This document shows positions 23,814-27,314 of a stretch of DNA of 27,314 bases, piece after piece. A model generated the notes under the pieces. The model was not told where the DNA came from and did not search any database. It was given only the letters and a program-made list of their open reading frames with translations. The first letter of the stretch is position 1. Every line of letters starts with the position of its first letter. A program made the position numbers and the translations under genes. Source of the DNA: CALZKI01 sp045124055 (GTDB lineage Bacteria; Bacillota; Clostridia; Lachnospirales; Lachnospiraceae); assembly GCA_045124055.1 (NCBI GenBank), contig JBGVKZ010000028.1:1-27314 (forward strand), given 5' to 3'.

Positions 23814-24779
23814 TCAAAGTATTTTTATATTTTCTCCTTGACTTCTGAGCCACATATCAATACCATCACCGAAAACCTCTGCTGATATGGTATAGACATT
23901 TCTTTTTCCATCCGAAGACTTCTCAGTTTTCTCTATTTTCGCTGTTGGCAATCTATCCAATACTGATTCCACCGAAAATCCAAAATATTCAAATTTGATT
24001 TTTCTTAATGTACCACCGTACATAAACTGAATTCTTTTTCTAAACTCACCTTCTTCGAATCTGTCTGAATATGGTATCCTGTAGCGTTCTTCCAGCACTT
24101 TAAGGCCTTGTATTCTATCAATTCGATAAATTGTTGGGAATGAATCATTTAGCACATTAAAGTTTTCTTTAACCCTATCATCATCTATGAATGCTGCAAG
24201 ATAGAAATAGTATTCCGAAAACATTATTGCCAAAGGTTTCAGTTTCCTTGTTTTTATGGTTGACCCTTGAATACCCTGATATTTTATTTCGATATACTGG
24301 TGTTCCTTTATAGCGACTCCAATATCCCACATTCTATTAATAAAAATAGATTTGTGATGCGGTTCAATGTAATGAAACTGCTCATTGCTTATCAGTTCTT
24401 TAACAATTTTTTGATTAATTTCCGGCACACATTGCTCTATCATTTTATTAAGCATTGCATCCATTTCTTTTTTTGTAAAAGCACGGCTATCTAGCATAAT
24501 TTTACAAATTGCCAATATCTCACTGTTACTGAACTTCGTTTCATATATTTCTTCTAAACGATATCCCTTGTTTATCCTGTCATATATAATACTTCTTTCA
24601 GCACCAGAATTAACAACCGACTGCTCCAAAAAATTTCTTATGTCATCGATATCTCTTTGTATACTTCTCTCATTAACATTAAAATTGGTAGCTTCTTCAA
24701 ATTTATTTATGATGGCGCCATTCATTAATCTCGAATAGATATCAAGTACTCTTTCTATTTTATCTGCACTACAATCCAA
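23814..24779 (-). CDS. WYL-domain transcriptional regulator
   Basis: A 321-residue regulator. The start has a DeoR-like winged helix (DKIERVLDIYSRLMNG, then NVNERSIQRDIDDIRNFL as recognition part). The middle carries the WYL domain (IEIKYQGIQGSTIKTRKLKPLAIMFSEYYFYLAAF), with the W-Y-L triad partly replaced (YFYL). The end is a WCX extension (LRKIKFEYFG, VFGDGIDMWLRSQG). WYL proteins sense nucleotides or nucleic acid and commonly repress defence operons. The start chosen is a TTG at 24779 behind GGAGGTGG, which gives the usual family length; a TTG at 24806 would add nine Gly-rich residues. It leads the GTPase operon and most likely controls it. Confidence 0.88.
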   Translation of the reverse strand: MDCSADKIERVLDIYSRLMNGAIINKFEEATNFNVNERSIQRDIDDIRNFLEQSVVNSGAERSIIYDRINKGYRLEEIYETKFSNSEILAICKIMLDSRAFTKKEMDAMLNKMIEQCVPEINQKIVKELISNEQFHYIEPHHKSIFINRMWDIGVAIKEHQYIEIKYQGIQGSTIKTRKLKPLAIMFSEYYFYLAAFIDDDRVKENFNVLNDSFPTIYRIDRIQGLKVLEERYRIPYSDRFEEGEFRKRIQFMYGGTLRKIKFEYFGFSVESVLDRLPTAKIEKTEKSSDGKRNVYTISAEVFGDGIDMWLRSQGENIKIL

Positions 24780-24852
24780 AAAACCACCACCTCCGCATTT
24801 ATCCAAATTATCCTTGAATTGTTACTTATGAAGTTAGTTTACCATTTTACAT

Positions 24853-24867
24853 AGACACAATATGTCT
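24853..24867. promoter_or_regulatory. Short dyad upstream of the WYL operon, possible operator
   Basis: AGACA (24853-24857), CAATA and TGTCT (24863-24867) form a 5-bp dyad about 75 bases before the WYL start, in an AT-rich stretch where a promoter would be expected (minus-strand TTGTCG at 24870-24875). Autoregulation by the WYL protein is plausible. No terminator is visible between this site and the excisionase-like gene upstream. Confidence 0.3.
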
Positions 24868-24880
24868 TTTATCGACAAAA

Positions 24881-25093
24881 TTAAAGATTTTCTTTTCCTT
24901 TTCTCCAATTTTTATATTCTCCTGTTGTAACACGACCATCTACAGGTCTAATTACATTAACCGGAATTGCCCATTCCCTTCCCAATTTAGACGCACCTTC
25001 AATCTGACCTTTTTGGCACATTGCTCTTACTCTTCTTGGGGTTATATTCCATTTTTCTGCAATTTCTTTTATGGTCAGATACCCTTCAATCAT
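24881..25093 (-). CDS. Excisionase-like (MerR-type HTH) DNA-binding protein
   Basis: A 70-residue winged-helix protein of the excisionase/MerR N-terminal type. GYLTIKEIAEKWNITPRRVRAMCQKG is the helix-turn-helix, and KLGREWAIPVNVIRP the wing with the usual G-R-x-W-x-I-P. Such small proteins direct excision of mobile elements or act as local regulators. The ATG at 25093 follows GGAGG (25100-25104), which itself overlaps the end of an intrinsic terminator: translation and transcription are both set by the c-di-GMP-I riboswitch upstream. Directly downstream on the same strand is the WYL/dynamin operon. Confidence 0.85.
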   Translation of the reverse strand: MIEGYLTIKEIAEKWNITPRRVRAMCQKGQIEGASKLGREWAIPVNVIRPVDGRVTTGEYKNWRKGKENL

Positions 25094-25117
25094 CAATTAC
25101 CTCCAAAAAAACAAAAA

Positions 25118-25142
25118 AGCACTGCTATATATTAGCAATGCT
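25118..25142 (-). terminator. Riboswitch expression platform: intrinsic terminator
   Basis: On the minus strand AGCATTGCTA (25142-25133) pairs with TAGCAGTGCT (25127-25118), 10 bp with one G-U, 5-nt loop, followed by TTTTTTGTTTTTTTGG. The T-run reaches the ribosome binding site of the excisionase-like gene. The arm GCTAATATA can also pair imperfectly with TATATTTAGC at the start of the aptamer, giving a plausible switch. Confidence 0.88.
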
Positions 25143-25222
25143 ACCACTAGTTGCAACTGGCTACCATTTTACAGGCCCTATAGCTTTGCGTCACACCCTT
25201 TCGAATGCTTTGCTAAATATAT
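25143..25222 (-). promoter_or_regulatory. c-di-GMP-I (GEMM-I) riboswitch aptamer
   Basis: Reading the minus strand from about 25215: AGCAAAGCATTCGAAAGGGTG, broken here as AGCAAAG then CATTC-GAAA-GGGTG, is the P2 stem with its GAAA tetraloop. TGACGCAAAGC is the tetraloop receptor, and GCTA...TAGC (around GGGCCTGTAAAATGG) is P3. CAGTTGCAACTAG closes the 3' side. The order and wording (CATTCGAAAG-x-GTG-x-GACGCAAAGC) match the well-studied Vc2 aptamer. It starts right at the predicted transcription start and is followed by a terminator, then an excisionase-like gene. Whether ligand turns the gene on or off is not shown by the sequence. Confidence 0.88.
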
Positions 25223-25227
25223 GTATT

Positions 25228-25256
25228 ATTTTATACCTGTAACGGAACTTTGTCAA
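25228..25256 (-). promoter_or_regulatory. Strong sigma-70 promoter of the riboswitch RNA
   Basis: Minus-strand TTGACA (25251-25256), 17-base spacer, TAAAAT (25228-25233). Transcription would start near 25221, at the 5' edge of the aptamer. Confidence 0.82.
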
Positions 25257-25328
25257 TCCTTTTTAGTACTACAAGACCAGAAAAGCACCCTAGCATTTCA
25301 CTGCCCGAGTGCCATCATATCATAGTCT

Positions 25329-26857
25329 CTATACTCTCACTTCAAATCCGTTCTTAAATATGAATCTTATATCATCCTTAGCTTTCACAATCACTTCCTG
25401 TACCAAGCTGCTCCAAATCCCGGCATCGAACTCGCAGGTTAAGCCGTCCTGCTTCTCCAAAGTCCGAATGAACCCTTTGAACAATTCTCTCTTCGCCTTC
25501 TTGCTTTCAATCTGCTCTGCGATGTCATCATACTTAGCTTTTGCCTTTCATATCTTTCTGTAAGTTCGGCATAGCGTTTTTCATACTCGTCCTGGTCTAA
25601 TGCCACCCGGCTGTTCTCTGCAATAGCAATCTGCATCTGCTCCGAGATGATATTAAGTTCTGTGATGCTATCCTGTAAATCCCTGTCAAGCGAATCCGTC
25701 TCACAGACCATTTCCATCATAACTTTGGTGTTTGCAAGAATCTCTTCCCTTTCAGAAAATAACTCGTTGGCTGCCTTAATGAATAATTCCTTTAACTCAT
25801 CCTCGTTGATGTGTGGTGTTTTGCACTTGCAGCCATCAGCATATTTGTTATTGCATCTGTAAATGACCTTTCTGTACTTGTCATTGGAATGCCAGACCTT
25901 GGCTCCGTACCAAGAACCATATTCTCCACACCTTATTATGGAAGAAAACGATCCAACACCACTATATTTCTGCATACCCTTTCGCCTTAAAATTTCTGCC
26001 TGAACTTGGTCAAACTGGTCGGCTGTCACAATGCCCTCATGGTGTCCTTCCACATAATACTGTGGCACTTCGCCATTGTTAACAACCAGCTTATGAGTTA
26101 AGAAGTCCTTTGTGAAAGTTTTCTGCAAAAGGGCATCCCCTTTGTACTTTTCATTCTGAAGGATACTCATCACCGAACTTGGATGCCATTTATCCTTTCC
26201 GGCAGGGGTCTTCACTCCCATTTCGGTAAGTTCACAGGCAATCTTATAAGTAGAATATCCCTCAAGATATCTCTTGTAGATATATCTGACAGTTACTGCC
26301 TGTTCTTCGTTGATGATAAATTCGCCATCGGGTCCTCTGTCATACCCAAGGAAATGTTTATATCCAATGCTCGTCCTTCCGTCTGCGAACATTTTTCTTT
26401 TTCCCCATGTGGTATTCTCTGAAATGGATCTGGATTCCTCCTGTGCAATGGAACTCATTATAGTAATAAGAAGCTCCCCTTTTGCATCAAGGGGCCAAAT
26501 ATTCTCTTTCTCGAAATATATCTCCACACCTTTTTCCTTCAGTTCCCTGACCGTTGTAAGGGAATCAACAGTATTTCTTGCAAATCGGCTGACCGACTTT
26601 GTGATGATAAGGTCTATCTTTCCGGCAAGGGCATCCTCAATCATCTGGTTAAAGCCTTCTCTTCTTTTGGTGTTTGTAGCTGTAATACCCTCATCAGAAT
26701 ACATCCCGACAAAAATCCAATCATCACGTGAAGTAATGTAGTTGGTATAATAATCCATCTGAGCCTCATAGCTGGTAGCCTGTTCTTCATGCTCCGTTGA
26801 AACTCGGGCATAGCCAGCAACTCTACGCTTGGTCTTCTCTGTTATTGGTTTACATTT
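25329..26857 (-). pseudogene. Decayed large serine recombinase
   Basis: Homology to clostridial transposon recombinases begins at PITEKTKRRVAGYARVSTE, right after an in-frame TGA at 26858-26860. No ATG, GTG or TTG occurs before the ATG at 26758, which lies downstream of the catalytic Ser codon (26798-26800). A protein from 26758 would therefore lack the nucleophile. The middle is well kept: YSDEGITATNTKRREGF, TKSVSRFARNTVDSL, the Recombinase domain, and a zinc ribbon in which CGECGSW has become CGEYGSW. Near 25545 one base is missing. After it the true C-terminal part continues in another frame (DIAEQIESKKAKRELF to FKNGFEVRV) to a stop at 25329-25331. Start loss, lost zinc ligand and frameshift make it non-functional as read. 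It may be the original integrase of this flank. Confidence 0.88.
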
Positions 26858-26875
26858 TCATTCTTGAAACACTTG

Positions 26876-27314
26876 TTACACCATCCCATAATGTTCCAGT
26901 GCATCTCTTATCGCCTTTTCCTTCTCCACCGGACATTGTGGCTGTCTGCTATCTTCCGACTTCGGCAAGTTATAATTCTCCCCAACCTCTATTCCACATT
27001 TCCTTTTCACCTGCGAAATATACAGATTAGTAACCTTCAGCCCATGTTCTTTCAGCACATAATCCTTAATCTCCGCATATGTCGCCTTACTCTCCGCACT
27101 CGTCACATCAAGCTCATCCAGTTCTAACTCCACCTCAACATAATCATCCGCTTTACGTTGGGACAAGAGAACTACCGTCTCCACATGCGATTTTTTAACT
27201 CCCAAATTTTCTACAACCAAATCTATCTCTTCTCCAGTAAATTTGATAACCATAGACTTTGGATATAATTTACCATTTTCACTATTTCTTTCAAGTCTGA
27301 TTTCATCTACAAAA
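26876..27314 (-). CDS. Recombinase-like tail joined to RlmD (RumA) C-terminal extension, partial
   Basis: The frame is open to the right edge. Its first part (FVDEIRLERNSENGKLYPK, then SMVIKFTGEEIDLVVENLG) does not look like a methyltransferase but resembles the end of a large serine recombinase. At SHVETVVLLSQRKADDYVEV it becomes the C-terminal end of RlmD, the 23S rRNA uracil-5 methyltransferase, including the clostridial extension (SAESKATYAEIKDYVL, LYISQVKRKCGIEVGENYNL, PKSEDSRQPQCP, EKAIRDALEHYG). The HVETVV segment of rlmD (rumA) is a known integration site of Firmicute elements, so the join is probably an attachment junction. The decayed recombinase begins 18 bases past the stop. No catalytic part of RlmD is present. 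The join is visible; the direction and owner of the integrated element lie outside the window. Confidence 0.65.
   Translation of the reverse strand, partial: FVDEIRLERNSENGKLYPKSMVIKFTGEEIDLVVENLGVKKSHVETVVLLSQRKADDYVEVELELDELDVTSAESKATYAEIKDYVLKEHGLKVTNLYISQVKRKCGIEVGENYNLPKSEDSRQPQCPVEKEKAIRDALEHYGMV

Overview
The window looks like the accessory genome of a gut Firmicute of the Lachnospiraceae/Clostridia type. The reasons are low G+C, GGAGG-type ribosome binding sites in front of most genes, many GTG/TTG starts, close relatives of clostridial serine recombinases, a GtrII-like membrane protein, a neopullulanase-type GH13 enzyme, and a c-di-GMP-I riboswitch. Species cannot be fixed from the sequence. 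No rRNA, tRNA or CRISPR array was seen. Most genes lie on the minus strand.

Left part (1-11.2 kb): two small minus-strand genes, then an IS110-family element (transposase on +) whose upstream leader is a candidate bridge-RNA locus closed by a perfect 12-bp inverted repeat. Next come an ornithine-carbamoyltransferase relic, a GNAT acetyltransferase, a GtrII-like polytopic membrane protein with a divergent small XRE regulator, an alpha/beta hydrolase, and a carbohydrate unit (GH13 enzyme overlapping a small kinase-like gene, divergent from an AraC activator). A Fic-domain protein follows; its promoter is bracketed by repeated GGGAACTTTT arms.

Middle (11.7-18.4 kb): a mobile-element backbone on the minus strand with a large serine recombinase, a TOTE-type primase/helicase/PLD protein, a small conserved protein, and an AbiF/Abi_2 HEPN protein. 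The abiF gene is flanked on both sides by near-identical 51-nt structured RNA cores, each ending in its own intrinsic terminator. The upstream copy has a good sigma-70 promoter and a 22-bp tandem repeat behind it. I read this as an AbiF RNA/HEPN system, the group recently discussed as ancestral to Cas13, with an unusual duplicated RNA.

Region 18.4-19.2 kb has no gene but holds four copies of a 13-bp palindrome, TTTTACNGTAAAA.

Right part (19.2-25.3 kb): the best candidate for an undescribed system. It is a tight minus-strand operon: WYL regulator, XRE-dynamin-like GTPase with a C-terminal membrane segment, helical/coiled-coil protein, Thr-rich GHH-signature HNH nuclease joined to a large membrane domain, and a SUKH immunity-like protein, closed by a strong terminator. 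Directly upstream is an excisionase-like gene controlled by a complete c-di-GMP-I riboswitch (promoter, aptamer, terminator). No terminator is visible between that gene and the operon, so second-messenger input into the whole block is possible.

The right edge holds a decayed second serine recombinase (catalytic serine upstream of any usable start, frameshifted 3' end) and a reading frame in which a recombinase-like tail runs into the C-terminal extension of RlmD (RumA). This marks rlmD as an integration hot spot. The window is therefore a mosaic of nested or adjacent mobile elements carrying at least two likely defence modules (AbiF RNA, dynamin/GHH nuclease), plus the TOTE conflict protein.
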